Source of the DNA: Geosiphon pyriformis
Taxonomy: Eukaryota; Glomeromycota; Glomeromycetes; Archaeosporales; Geosiphonaceae
NCBI GenBank assembly: GCA_016748015.1
Contig: JAAOMT010000647.1
Span: 66,880-130,879 of the forward strand
Direction: 5' to 3'
Length of the DNA stretch: 64,000 nucleotides
The position numbers and the translations under genes were made by a program. Below are positions 22,594 to 33,631 of the stretch, one piece after another. How positions within the stretch are numbered: position 1 is the stretch's first letter; each line of letters begins with the position of its first letter. The notes under the pieces are model-generated. The model saw only the letters and a list, made by a program, of their open reading frames with translations, had not been told where the DNA came from and made no database searches.

Positions 22594-24901
22594 TCAATTT
22601 CTCGTTGTTCCAAAACAAAGTCCAAGATTGTATTGGGCAATTCTATTTCCCGCCTTTGCTGGTTCTGAATAGAGTTTAAATGCTTTTGCCAGATTTTTTG
22701 TTGTTCCCCATCCATTCTGATAACAAAGTCCAAGATTCAACTGTGCATTTTCATTTCCTCCCTCGGTTACTTTTAAATAGAGTTTAAACGCTTTTTCCAG
22801 ATTTTTCTTTGTTCCAAAACTATTTTGATAACACCAGCCAAGATTGTATTGTGCACTTGTATTTCCCGCTTTTGCTGCTTTTGAATAGTGTTCAAATGCT
22901 TTTTTCTCATTTCTCATTGTTCCTATTCCATTTTGATAACAAAGTCCAAGATTGTGTTGTGCATTTGCATTTCCCGCTTTTGCTGCTTTTGAATAGAGTT
23001 CAAATGCTTTTTTCCAACTCCTCATCGTTCCTATTCCATTTTGATAACACCATCCAAGATTAGTTTGTGCATTTGTATTTCCTGCCTCTGCTGCTTTTGA
23101 ATAGAGTTCAAATGCTTTTTTCTCATTTCTTGTCGTTCCTATTCCATTTTGATAGCACCATCCAAGGTTGTATTGTGCATTTGTATTTCCCGCTTTTGCT
23201 ACTTTTGAATAGAGTTCGAATGCTTTTTCTTTATTTACAATTGTTCCCAATCCATTTTGATAGCACCATCCAAGATCGTATTGTGCGGTTGTGTTTCCTG
23301 CCTTTGCTGCTTTCGAATAGAGTTCAACTGCTTTTTTCTCATTTCTCGTCGTTCCTATTCCATTTCGATAACAAACGCCAAGATTGTATTGTCCATTTGT
23401 ATTTCCTGCCTCTGCTGCTTTTGAATAGTGTTCAAATGCTTTTATCTCATTTCTCGTCGTTCCTATTCCATTTCGATAACAAACTCCAAGATTGTATTGT
23501 GCATTTGCATTTCCCGCTTTTGCTGCTTTTGTATAGAGTTCAAATGCTTTTTTCTCATTTCCTATTGTTCCTATTCCATTTTGATAACACCATCCAAGAT
23601 TAGTTTGTGCATTTGTATTTCCTGCCTCTGCTGCTTTTGAATAGAGTTCAAATGCTTTTTTCGCATCTCTCGTCGTTCCTATTCCATTTTGATAACACCA
23701 TCCAAGATTGTATTGTGCATTTGTATTTCCTGCCTCTACTGATTTTGAATAGAGTTCAAATGCTTTTTTCTCATTTCTCATCGTTCCTATTCCATTTTGA
23801 TAACACCATCCAAGATTCAATTGTGCATTTTTGTTTCCTCCCTCGGCTACTTTTGAATAAAGTTTAAACGCTTTTTCAGAATTTTTCGTTGTTCCCAAAC
23901 TATTTTGATAACACCATCCAAGATTGTATTGTGCACTTGTATGTCCCGCCTGTGCTGCTTTTGAATAGAGTTCAAATGCTTTTTTCTCATTTCTCGTCGT
24001 TCCTATTCCATGTTGATAACACAATCCAAGACTGTTTTGTGCATTTGTATTTCCTGCCTCTACTGTTTTTGAATAGAGTTCAAATGCTTTTTCCTCGTTT
24101 TTCGCCGTTCCCGATCCATTATAATAACAAAGTCCAAGATTGTATTGTGCACTTGTATTACCCGCCTCTGCTGCTTTTGAAAAGAGTTCAAATGCTTTTT
24201 CCTCATTTTTCGTCGTTCCCCATCCATTATTATAACAAAGTCCAAGACTGTATTGTGCACTTGTATGTCCCGCCTGTTCTGCTTTTGAATAGAGTTTAAA
24301 TGCTTTTTCCTCATTTTTCATTGTTCCCCATCCATTTCGATAACAAAGTCCAAGATTGATTTGTGCATTTATATTTCCCGCCTTGACTGCTTTTAAATAG
24401 AGTTTAAATGCCTTTTCTACATTTTTCGTTGTTCCTAATCCATTTTGATAACAAACTCCAAGACTGTTTTGTGCATTTGTATTTCCCGCTTTGGCTGCTT
24501 TTGAAAAAAGCTCAAATGATTTTCTTTCATCTTTTGAAGTACCAATTCCATTTCTGTAACAATAACCTAAAAAGAATTGTCCAAAAGAATCTTCTGCATT
24601 CGCTGCTTTCTGAAATTCTAAAAATGCTTTTATTGAATTGGGAATAGTTCCAATCCCATGGTCTAAAGAAAACCCAAGCAAAATATAGTCTATCGAACGT
24701 TTTGAACTTTTATTGTTCAATGAATTGAATAAATCTTCAGGTGTTTTATAATTGGACTCAAGATGTTTTTTCACCAATTCAGCAACTTTTGAATAATGGT
24801 AGCTTGGAAAAATGGCTAAACTTTTTTTGATGACAATGAATGTTCCTTCAACCCAATCGAATGATGAAGTTGCATTTTCAATTGATGATGTTGAAGACAT
24901 G
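22594..24901 (-). CDS. Sel1-repeat protein, kinase-less paralogue (about 768 aa)
   Basis: One long open frame. An ATG at 24899-24901 gives MSSTSSIENATSSFDWVEGT, matching the start of the two other paralogues; a slightly more upstream in-frame start (24909) is possible. After about 85 residues there are 19 full Sel1-like repeats of 36 residues and one partial unit. Most units read close to NLGWCYQNGIGTTRN then [15 protein letters not shown]. The frame ends at an irregular unit where part of a repeat has been deleted (GLCFGTTRN then stop), so the C-terminus is probably a truncation product. Sel1 arrays form right-handed alpha-solenoids that scaffold signalling or ERAD complexes; this one has no kinase of its own. 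It lies opposite in orientation to both paralogues and shares upstream sequence with the 30097 copy. Confidence 0.8.
22700..24660 (-). repeat. 108-bp tandem Sel1-coding repeats (about 19 units)
   Basis: Nineteen 108-bp units, many nearly identical over tens of bases (for example the blocks near 23040-23110 and 23580-23650). This points to recent unequal exchange or conversion within the array. Confidence 0.9.
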
Positions 24902-24909
24902 GTTTTCAA

Positions 24910-26355
24910 ATAACAGAAAGGGATTATTAAATTACAAAATATTTGTTTGGGGAAAGAAGGATTTTTAAAGAGTTCATTTCCCTGATAAATAGAATTTTAA
25001 ACGATAATTCATTTAAATCAGATTCCGAAAAGGGGTGTAATTTGAAGAATTCTTAATTGCTAAGTGAAACCTAATTGCCTCATTTTCTGGGCGCGGTGAG
25101 AAATACATAATTGGTGCAGAAACAAGTTTTGATAATTTTATATGTATAAGATTTTTTCTGCTAGCCCCAAAAAGATATTTTTTATAACAATCGAATTTGA
25201 GATTCATTAAACCGATAGAGATCGTCCGGGAAGAAATTGAAATGTACTTCTAACGCTTTTTCTTATTGGCAAGAAATACTCTTTAATTGATGATTGCTGC
25301 GGAAAATTAGTTTTAAGAATTCATGAATAAATTTCTTTTTATTAAGATTCTTTGGCTTAATAATTCTAACCTAAAAATCATTTTTCTAAAAAAATTTAAT
25401 TAACTGTTTTAATCGATTGAATGCAAAGAAACCAACATTTTTTAACGCTGTTGCATAAGAGAACTACAATTAATAAAGATCAATAATCCTTAAGGGCTTG
25501 GCTTGCAGAGAAAAACATCCTGAAGAATCTCAAGTAATGGTTCTCGATGAAATTGAACATATTAAAATGACACGGTATATAATAAGATAGTGTATGGTAC
25601 ACTGTCTTACATTGGAGACCATGTGGAGGTGGAGGCGGAGGCGTATTCCTTGTGTTTAATGTGATTAAAATAGGATACATGTAATGGTTTAAATTGGGAA
25701 TTGGAATTTGATCATATTTCTTAAGGAAAGGTTAATAAGATTGAATAGAATGAAAAGAAGTGCCGATTCCTTTAATTTTTTTTTTAATTTTGAACAGATA
25801 TTCAAAACAACTTCACCTATTTTTAATAGCATAATTCCGTGAAATATAAATTATTTATTTTGACAAAATCTTATTTCCAAATTTTTTAGAAGAATCCCAA
25901 AGTATTTAATATTGAAATTTAATTTTTAAGAAAATTTATTTTAACAGATATATTGTTTTTGGTAAAAAAAATATAATATTAAAGAATTATAATGAATTTT
26001 GAGAATTTTGAGAATTTAAAAAATAAAAAATTTTTTTTAAAAATTTTTAGTATGTTTCATTTAATTTTTAATAATTAAAATTAGCATTTTGAATGATATA
26101 AAAATTTTAAATAATAACTAATTTAAATAAATATGAGCAATTTTGAAAAATAATTCAACTGAAAAAAATAATATTTGAAAATTGATAATACTCAACCTTT
26201 TATATTTGAATTATAATTATCAGTTACTTCTTTTAACATTATGTAATTTTGACTAAATAAAACAGATGTAGAATACAAAGGTACAATCGGTATTGTATAT
26301 CACGGTAAAAAAAAATAAAAAAATAAAAAGTTAATATCTTTTCAGAAATAAACTA
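24910..26355. other. upstream region of the Sel1-only gene, no gene seen
   Basis: Contains the presumed promoter of the Sel1-only gene and, at 25405-25560, a block also found in inverted orientation upstream of the third paralogue. A GGAGGTGGAGGCGGAGGCG purine-rich tract lies near 25623-25645. No coding region is supported. Confidence 0.55.
25405..25560 (-). repeat. upstream-flank repeat, inverted partner of 29345-29518
   Basis: The reverse complement of this block matches 29345-29518 through features such as TTCAATTTCATCGAG, CAAGCCCTTAA and AACAGCGTTAAAAAA, with scattered mismatches and small indels. Both blocks lie about 0.5-0.8 kb upstream of Sel1 paralogues and point away from each other, so the duplicated unit included the promoter region. 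Confidence 0.8.
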
Positions 26356-27000
26356 TAGTCAACTCTCTCTAAATGCACACCTTCGTGACCAACTTTTAGT
26401 GTGCATTTAAAGAAGTGTGAATTTGGAAAATAGTCCAATAATATTATTGCATGTGACTTTATAATAACAATTAATTATATGAAATTAAAAATTATTAATA
26501 AATTTTCATAAATTTTAACTTTAATAATGTTTCATCATATTTTAACTTGATAGTATTGTTGAGGTCTTGTTGTATAAGATATTTTGCTATTAATTCTAAA
26601 GCATTCTGTGCTTCTTTGTAAGTAATTTTTTGACATTCTATACTGTCATCTTTTTTTTTTATCATTATTATCTTCTTCTTTTTCTTTTTCTTCTCAATAA
26701 TTAGATTTATAATTTCTTGATTAATAAGTAGTTCAACTATGTTTTTTTCTTCTGGATAATTGATATATTCACTAATATTCAATATATTTCGGAAATAAAG
26801 TGCTTTAATATTTGTTTGGATTTCTTTTATAAAGTTATTGACATTATTATCATCATCAAAACTATGATCATTATTGATATTATTGTCATTATCAATATTT
26901 AAGATTTTATTTTTTTCATTAAATAAATTTATTTAAAATTAAACAAAGCTTAGTTTTAAGAATAAATATTAATAATCTTAGATTTTTTGTATTTATAAAA
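26356..27000 (-). mobile_element. 3' part of a Tigger/pogo-like DNA transposon
   Basis: A TA at 26354-26355 is followed by TAGTCAACTCTCTCTAAATG and then GTGTGCATTTA..AGTGTG, resembling the terminal repeats of pogo/Tigger elements. Just inside, the minus strand encodes a C-terminal transposase remnant (26495 to about 26930). No matching opposite terminal repeat was found to the right, so the element is truncated or its other end has decayed. Confidence 0.5.
26495..26930 (-). pseudogene. Tigger/pogo-type transposase C-terminal fragment
   Basis: The reading frame runs from an acidic Asp/Asn-rich stretch through IKALYFRNILNISEYINYPE to a Lys-rich tract and ITYKEAQNALELIAKYLIQQ. The pattern 'I.ALNF.NP...EY...PEE' and a final 'KEALNALE...YL.QQ' helix is what I recall from the C-terminus of CENP-B/DDE-type (Tigger) transposases in AM fungi. 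DDE catalytic residues are not present in this piece. Confidence 0.5.
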
Positions 27001-27741
27001 ACAAAAATATATATAATATATATTTTTAAATGGTTGAATGCTGTGGTAATATTAACTTTTTGTTAAAACTTTGGACCTAATTTTTTAAATTTTCATTTAA
27101 ATTTCAATTAATAAAGTTTTTTATTAATATTAAAATTAAAATTACTGTTTAAATATGAAAAAAAATGTATATTAATAAATTTTAACATTAAAAAATAAAA
27201 ATAATAAAAATTTGATTAATTATATATATAATCAAGTGTTTTTTGATTAAATAAAATAAAATAAAAAATCTAAATATAATAGTGTAAATTTTTTATATAA
27301 TATAGTTCTTTAAAATCTATTTGTTTCTTTGTTTTAATAAGGCAGCATCAAACCACATTGAAAAACAATGCAATTAATTTAGAAAGATATGTTAAAGAAA
27401 AACAAGAATTTGAATAAGAGTTAGAACATTTCGTAAACCCAATTTAGTGAATGTCACTTTTTATCTAAAAAGATAATTGACTATATTAAAAAGGGCTACA
27501 GTAACCCCTGTCTAATTAAATAATAAAAAAATTGGAAAGTTTTTTATCCCGGCCAAAACAAATAAATATCTCTAGTTTTAAAGTCTAATGGAGAAAATTA
27601 CTCTTATCTCATAAAAAAACCCATATATTGGAAAAAAACAAGATCTCTACAAAATTTTACCATAGGTTACTCAAGCACTTTGTTCCTACTATAATACTTC
27701 CATTCTATAAAAATTAAATAATCAATAACTTGGAACAAAAA
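27001..27741. other. AT-rich spacer with promoter of the small secreted protein candidate
   Basis: No gene supported. A sequence at about 27500 (CAGTAACCCCTGTCTAATTA) could be an isolated transposon end, but no partner was found. Confidence 0.4.
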
Positions 27742-27975
27742 ATGTTACCCAATCTTTTCATATTTTTCTTTATGACTTCCATTGTTCTTATTGCTTTTTC
27801 CTCAATTTCTGCAGGATCATTTATATTAGTTAAACGTAATAATTTAGCGAGCACGAACAGCCTTAATACTCCAAACCTAGCAAGCACCCCATCGAAAGAC
27901 AAACAACCTATTAAACAAAATCAAAAATTTGCAAATCCTCCTCCTACACCAACTCGAAATCCTCCAAGACTTTAG
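27742..27975 (+). CDS. small secreted protein candidate, 77 aa
   Basis: From ATG 27742 the frame encodes a typical signal peptide: MLPN, a hydrophobic core LFIFFFMTSIVLIAF, then SSISAGS with a likely cleavage after Ala. The remaining roughly 50 residues are basic and rich in Asn, Pro, Ser and Thr, with no Cys. A dibasic KR shortly after the predicted cleavage could be a Kex2-type processing site, giving a short peptide starting NNLASTNSLNTP. The frame is embedded in AT-rich DNA but its composition is not the usual Ile/Asn/Lys shadow. I do not recognise a family. It could be a chance ORF; RNA evidence would decide. If real it is secreted, possibly an effector-like peptide. Confidence 0.5.
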   Translation: MLPNLFIFFFMTSIVLIAFSSISAGSFILVKRNNLASTNSLNTPNLASTPSKDKQPIKQNQKFANPPPTPTRNPPRL

Positions 27976-28006
27976 GGAAAGATAAATACTCTAATTGTGT
28001 TTTAAA

Positions 28007-28295
28007 GATAGCCATCTGGCTTATTATTATTATTATTTTCTTTTTCTCTGCTTTACTGAAATGTGTCCTAATTTTTGATTGCCGTTTCAGTTTCCTCATT
28101 TAATATTTCTTTTGAAACTTCATCTTTGGTAATCTGTCAATTTTGTATTAACTGAATTGATGATATTTTCCGAAAGCTTGCTCTTTTTAAAATGGTATAT
28201 ACATGGCCAAAATTACATCAAATTTTTTTGCTTATGAACTGTGTTATCTCATTCAGTGTTTTTTAATTACTGTTGGTTTTAAATGTAATTTAGAT
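28007..28295 (-). pseudogene. decayed fragment of an MLKL-like gene (exon 3 N-lobe and adjoining intron)
   Basis: Aligns by eye with 18600-18925 of the intact MLKL-like gene, for example GATAGCCA.CTG.CT.ATTAT, TAATATTTCTTTTGAA, TTTCCGAAAGCTT.CTCTTTT and CATGGCCAAAATTA. It is also minus-strand. The match runs past the exon into intron sequence (ACT.TTGGTTT.AAA.GT), so this is a genomic duplicate, not a retrocopy. Many substitutions and indels abolish coding. Confidence 0.75.
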
Positions 28296-29344
28296 TTTGG
28301 TTTTAATATATATATAATATTTCTATTCTTTATTTCAAACTTTCTTGATAATTTAAATATTTTTTTTTACAGTAAATTTAACCATTCTTATATACTTTAA
28401 TAGTAACACCACTGTTTTTTATATCATATTATGTGGTTTGATATAAACCAGTTATTATAATCATTAAAAATTAAATGACACATAATAAAAATTTTTAAAA
28501 TTCAATCATAATTATTTAATATTATATTTTTACAAAAAAATCCATATTATTAAATTAAAAAAAAAAAGTGTTTAATAATTATAAATTATAAAAAAAAAAT
28601 TTTAAAAATTAAAAATTTTTTTTTTATTTTGAGTTATAATTCGTTTAAAATCTCTTATTATTAAAATTTCATAAAATTTGCAATATTTTTTTATTCATCA
28701 ATTTAATTTTAATAAAAATAAGTTACATAATAGTATTTATAATCATGTCTAGAAATGAATGAATAAATAAATAAATAAAATTATTAGAGAAATAATATAA
28801 GCAAAGATTTTTTTAATGATAAATAGCCTATTAAAAAATAATTATCAAAGATATTTGATTGAATATTCTCAATGAAAAGATTTATAGTACATGTAAAGCC
28901 TCAAAAGATGAAATCTTTAACACTATTGTATATTGGGATCACTAAAAATATTAAAAGTTAATAGTAGAGTTGTGTAAATAAAAGCAGTGGGCTTTGCATA
29001 CAGTTCAACTATAAAATAAAATATATTTTTATTTATACTAAACTCACTGATTATAATGTATGCTGTCAATTCAGTGTTAAAAAGAAATGAGATTGCTAGA
29101 AAAATGATACTAATCAAAGAAATATGTACAAATCAATTATATTTGCTCTTTTAAATTCAAAAGTTTAAAATTAATTAAATTGGTAAATGAAAAATCATAT
29201 TTTTTATAGTGAATGTAAATATCACTTATGACATAAACTAAAATTTATTTGATAGAAACAACCACAAAAACTATTATTTTAAATCAATAAAAGTTTTTAA
29301 AATATTCATTCAATTTTAAACTTTAAACTAATAAGTTATCAATT
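28296..29344. other. AT-rich spacer
   Basis: Low-complexity AT-rich DNA with a short AAAT repeat near 28757-28778. Nothing recognisable. Confidence 0.55.
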
Positions 29345-29518
29345 TGTTCAATTTCATCGAGGATCACCAATCGAGATTCCTCAGAATGTTTTCTCTGCCA
29401 AGACAAGCCCTTAAAGATTATTAATCTTTACTAATTGTAGTTCTCTGCTGTAACAGCGTTAAAAAAGGTTAGTTTCTTACCAGATGATTAGGTTAATATA
29501 TTAAATAATCGATTGAAT
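29345..29518 (+). repeat. upstream-flank repeat, inverted partner of 25405-25560
   Basis: Matches the reverse complement of the block upstream of the Sel1-only gene. Here it lies about 0.6-0.75 kb upstream of the third paralogue. Confidence 0.8.
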
Positions 29519-29579
29519 CTATTCATTTTTCCATCAAATTTTTGGGAGTTCATCAACTCCATACATAATTGAGCAACCA

Positions 29580-29801
29580 TCAAATTTTACAGTTGGTGTA
29601 AGATGGCGACTCACCGGTTGCGTAGGTATGAGACGTGGTTTTTTTGTGCTTATTTCTGTGACATAATCCATGCTGCCGGAGTATATGCCTTACGCTGTCA
29701 ACTGATAAATGGATTCCTAAATTCAGGTTAGAGTTGGAAAATTTTTCAGATGCGTAGGCGATCAAGTTTTGGTTTGTCATTGAAGTTCTCGGTTTCTTCA
29801 T
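29580..29801 (-). pseudogene. possible Tc1-like transposase HTH fragment
   Basis: The minus strand reads RTSMTNQNLIAYASEKFSNS followed by a segment ending VDSVRHILRQHGLCHRN, which resembles the second helix-turn-helix of Tc1-type transposases ('...VS..TVRR.L...GL..R...KKP'). It is less AT-rich than its surroundings. No terminal repeats or catalytic residues were found. A second flank at 29810-29880 may belong to the same insertion. Identification is tentative. Confidence 0.35.
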
Positions 29802-30096
29802 TATTTTTCCAGGTGTTTAATATCGCGGACCCTGTACCCTTCTTCTTGTGGTGTATATATTTGGGAGCATTTTTCTTGTTAAAAAATTTATATTTATATT
29901 TAGTAAAAAGCTTATAAATGTAAAAAAAAAAAACTTATGTCGCATCCTGGAAAGACAATAAGAAACATATTAATTGTAGTCAATTATAGAACCTTCTTTC
30001 CTATAATTTGAAAAATTAAAAGTTTAAAAATCCTTTTTTTCCTCATAAAAAAAATATTTCTAATTTAATAATTCTTTTTCAGTTATTTTGTAAATC

Positions 30097-32860
30097 ATGT
30101 CTTCAACTTCAACAATTGAAAACCCAATTTTATCTCTTGATTATATTAAAGTACCTTTCATCTTCATCAAGGAAAGATTAACCAATTTTCCAAAAAAAAC
30201 CATTAAGCGTAATCAAAAAAATTGTGAAAAAGCATTTAAACGTTATTTAAAAGAAGCAGAGACTGGAAATTCAAGTGCTCAAGTTAATCTTGGATTATGT
30301 TATGAAAATGGAGAAGGAAAAACGAAAAATTTAGAAAAAGCATTTGAACTCTATTCAAAAGCAGCAGAAGCGGGAAATACAATCGCACAATACGATCTCG
30401 GATGGTGATATCAAAATGGATTAGGAACAAAGATAAATAAAGAAAAAGCATTTGAACTTTATTCAAAAGCAGCAGAGGTGGGAAATAAAACCCCACAATA
30501 CTGTCTTGGAATTTGTTATACTAATGGAGAAGGAACAACAAAAGATTTTTGGAAAAAGCTTTTGAACTCTATTTAACAGCAGCAGAGGCTGGAGATCCAA
30601 ATCCACAAAGCAATCTCGGATGGTGTTATCAAAAAGGATTAGGAACAACGATAAATTTAGAAAAAGCATTTGAATTTTATTCAAAAGCAGCAAAGGCGGG
30701 AAATACAAGTGCACAATACAATCTTGGATTGTGTTATCAAAATGAATCTGGAACAACGAAAAATCTGGAGAAAGCATTTGAATTTTATTTAAAAGCAGCA
30801 GAGGCGGGAGATTCACTTGCACAAAATAATATTGGATGGTTTTATCAAAATGGATTAGGAACAACAAAAGATCAGGAAAAAGCATTCGAACACTATTCAA
30901 AAGCAGCAGAGGCGGGTAATACAATCGCAAAATACAATCTTGAAGTCTATTATTATAGTGGGAATCTAAGCTTACAAAAAATTTTTAGAACGTATCAAAG
31001 AAATGGATGGAAGACTATGGAGGACTTGGAAAAATTATTTGAACTGTATTTAAAAACAGTTGAGGAGGGAAATATAACTGGACAATATAACCTTGGATGG
31101 TGTTATCAAAATGGATGGGGAACGACAAAAAATCTGAAAAAAGCATTTGAACTCTATTTAAAAACAACAGAGGCAAATAATTCAAGTTATCAAAGTAATT
31201 TTTATGATTTAAAAGCCTGTGAACTTTTTTTAGATAATCAAAGTGACCTAGAACGTATCATATTACAATTTCAAAAGTCGAGGTTTAAAATGGGCGGCTA
31301 ATTTCACGGGGAGAATTTTTAGATTTTGAAGCTTTCTTTGAACAGCTTTCAGATGAATTCAAGTGTCTTAAATGTGGCAACTTTGGTATAATCATTAATG
31401 GATTCGCTATATGTCCATTTTGCGATACTAATGAAATTGATAAAAACTTTGAATCAGGGTTGCCGAAATGTCTAGAATGTTATAGAACATTAAAGATCCA
31501 CTTCGGTGTAAACATTGTGAATATTCACGATTTTCAAAGAGTCGGGGAACATGGGATAGTGGAAATGATGATATTAATCAGTATATAGCTTATACACAGA
31601 AAATTTCTGAAAGCTGTAGAGGATGCCTAGAATGGATTTCTCCCGACGAGATCAAGTTTTTAGATAAGGTGGGAGAGGGAAGATTTGATATTAACAAAGA
31701 AGGTAGATGGACGAGAGGTAGAATTCTATTCTGGGATAAAGAAAAATGAAAAGCATGAACGAAGTGGGGTTACGAAAGTTGCGTTGAAATATCTTAGAGA
31801 CAGCCAAAATATAAAATAAATTAATTCAGTTGAGGTATTTCCTTTTAAGAAATCTATATACAATTTTGATTATTCTAATTTCTTTTACTAACACTAGAAA
31901 ACGCATTAAAATAGTTTATTGCTCATCTTAAAACTGCATCTTGCAAATATATCCTTGAATGCTATGGAATAACCAAAGATGTTACAACCGATGAATTTAT
32001 TATGGTTTTGCCATTTGCGGAACACGGAGACCTCAAAGCTTTTCTTAAGATGAACGAAAACACTCTTACTTGGGAACTGTTTCTTTGTATTCTTTTTCAA
32101 ATCGCTTGTGGCCTAAGGTTTATACATGAGTCAGGACTAGTGCATGGGGACTTACATCCTGGCAATATCCTTGTTTTGAAATCAAACCCTTTAAAAATTG
32201 TCATCGCGGACCTAGGATTCTGTCGTCATGCTAATTCTTCAAACCCCGAAGAAATTTTTGGTGTTATTCAATACCTAGCACCTGAAATTTGTAACTCATC
32301 AGGTCATACCACGTATAGCAATATTTACAGTTTTTCTATTATTTCTTGGGAAATTATTTCAGGAGAAACACCTTGGAATAATATTAAAGATCTTAAGCGC
32401 TTGCGATTTGAAGTGTTTAAAGGAAAGCGCCCTACAATTAATGAAAAGCATACACCTCAATATATTAAAGAAATGATTCGAAAAAATTGGCATCAAGATC
32501 CGTATTGTCGTGATACTGCAAAAGAACTTCAACAAAAAATTACTGCTCCTCACGATAACTGTAACTTTAATGAACTTGTAACTAGAAAAAAAGGTGTTAA
32601 CTATGATATAATAAGTTATAGAAGCCAATCAATCTCAAAAATTCAATTAATATCAAACCTTATATATGGTAAGCATTTTATTTAGTATTATTATTTTTTT
32701 TTAATAGCTAAATAACTTTTTTGATTTAAACGCCTTTTTTTTCAGATCCGGATTACTCTAATAGCTCAAGTCAATTTAACTACCCAAGTTCTAATAAAAT
32801 TGAAGAAATCAGTAAGCACTTTAAATTTATTTTAATAATTATATTTAATTATATTTATTA
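30097..32860 (+). pseudogene. Sel1/zinc-ribbon/kinase paralogue, frameshifted upstream, open kinase exon
   Basis: Starts MSSTSTIENPILSLDYIKVP like its paralogues, then lacks about 85 residues present in the 24901 copy. About nine Sel1 repeats follow. Lesions include TGA at 30406-30408, a frameshift near 30550, a stop at 31299-31301 with frame change at the zinc ribbon, another shift near 31498, a shift near 31740 and a stop near 31819. The glycine loop has decayed (GEGRFD against GEGGFG). After an intron at about 31835-31915 the kinase exon is open to 32685: HGDLHPGN, DLGFC, YLAPE, ending in a GTAAGC donor, with a downstream acceptor near 32746 leading into DPDYSNSSSQFNYPSS. Kinase exon DNA is nearly identical to the 13539 copy. 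The gene as a whole is not translatable; the open exon could be relatively young or recently converted. Confidence 0.82.
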
Positions 32861-33578
32861 ATATTTAACTATAAAATGGTCTTTCAAATAGAAGAAGAAT
32901 TCGAGTAAAATATTAGTTATTTATTTTTTTATTTATTTATAATTAGAAATATAATTATAACCTATTATCCATAGTTTTTCTATATATATATATGTATATA
33001 TTTGGTTAATAGGAATTAAAAAATAACCACTTTGATTCGCCCATTATCTTGAATGTGAGGGTTATTCATATTAATTTATATTTTAAAATATTTTAAAGAC
33101 TTTATTGGAAATTTGTGATCTCATGAATTTTCAAATACTTGATAATTTCTTGTAATAGTTTTATACTTTGTTCTCTTTTTCTATAAATGTATTTAATATA
33201 AATTAAGAAGTATAGTATTTCTATTAAAAATTATTCATGAAAATTTTTTAATTTAAAAAGGAAAATTTATTGAAAATAGCGGATAATTATTTGATATTCA
33301 TTATGATGCCTTTGAATTCATTATATGGATCCGGATGCTGACTAGCTTTTTCGCACTATTTATAATTTACCATTTTCTTTGTTTAGCTTGTGAAATAATC
33401 GTTGAAATTTTCTTTTACAAGTTAGAATGCATTTTTTTGTGAATTTTAAAAATAAATATGAATTTTCATATTCAATAGGAAAATAATCGATTTATTGTAT
33501 ACAAGCAAAACCTAAATTATTAGACCCTTTAATTATAAGTCGTTTGAATATTAGTTATAAAGAGTAATAAAACAAAAC

Positions 33579-33609
<31 letters not shown>

Positions 33610-33631
33610 ACTATAGAGAGATTGCGAAACA
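32861..33631. other. AT-rich spacer between kinase pseudogene and the 4-TM gene
   Basis: No gene supported. Contains a (CAAAA)n-type microsatellite at 33570-33610 just past the stop of the four-TM gene. Confidence 0.55.
33570..33610. repeat. (AAAAC)n microsatellite
   Basis: About eight imperfect AAAAC units. Confidence 0.9.

Noticed and set aside
22809-24647. Plus-strand Leu/Phe-rich frames across the Sel1-only gene
   Set aside because: Antisense shadows of the repeat array, as above.
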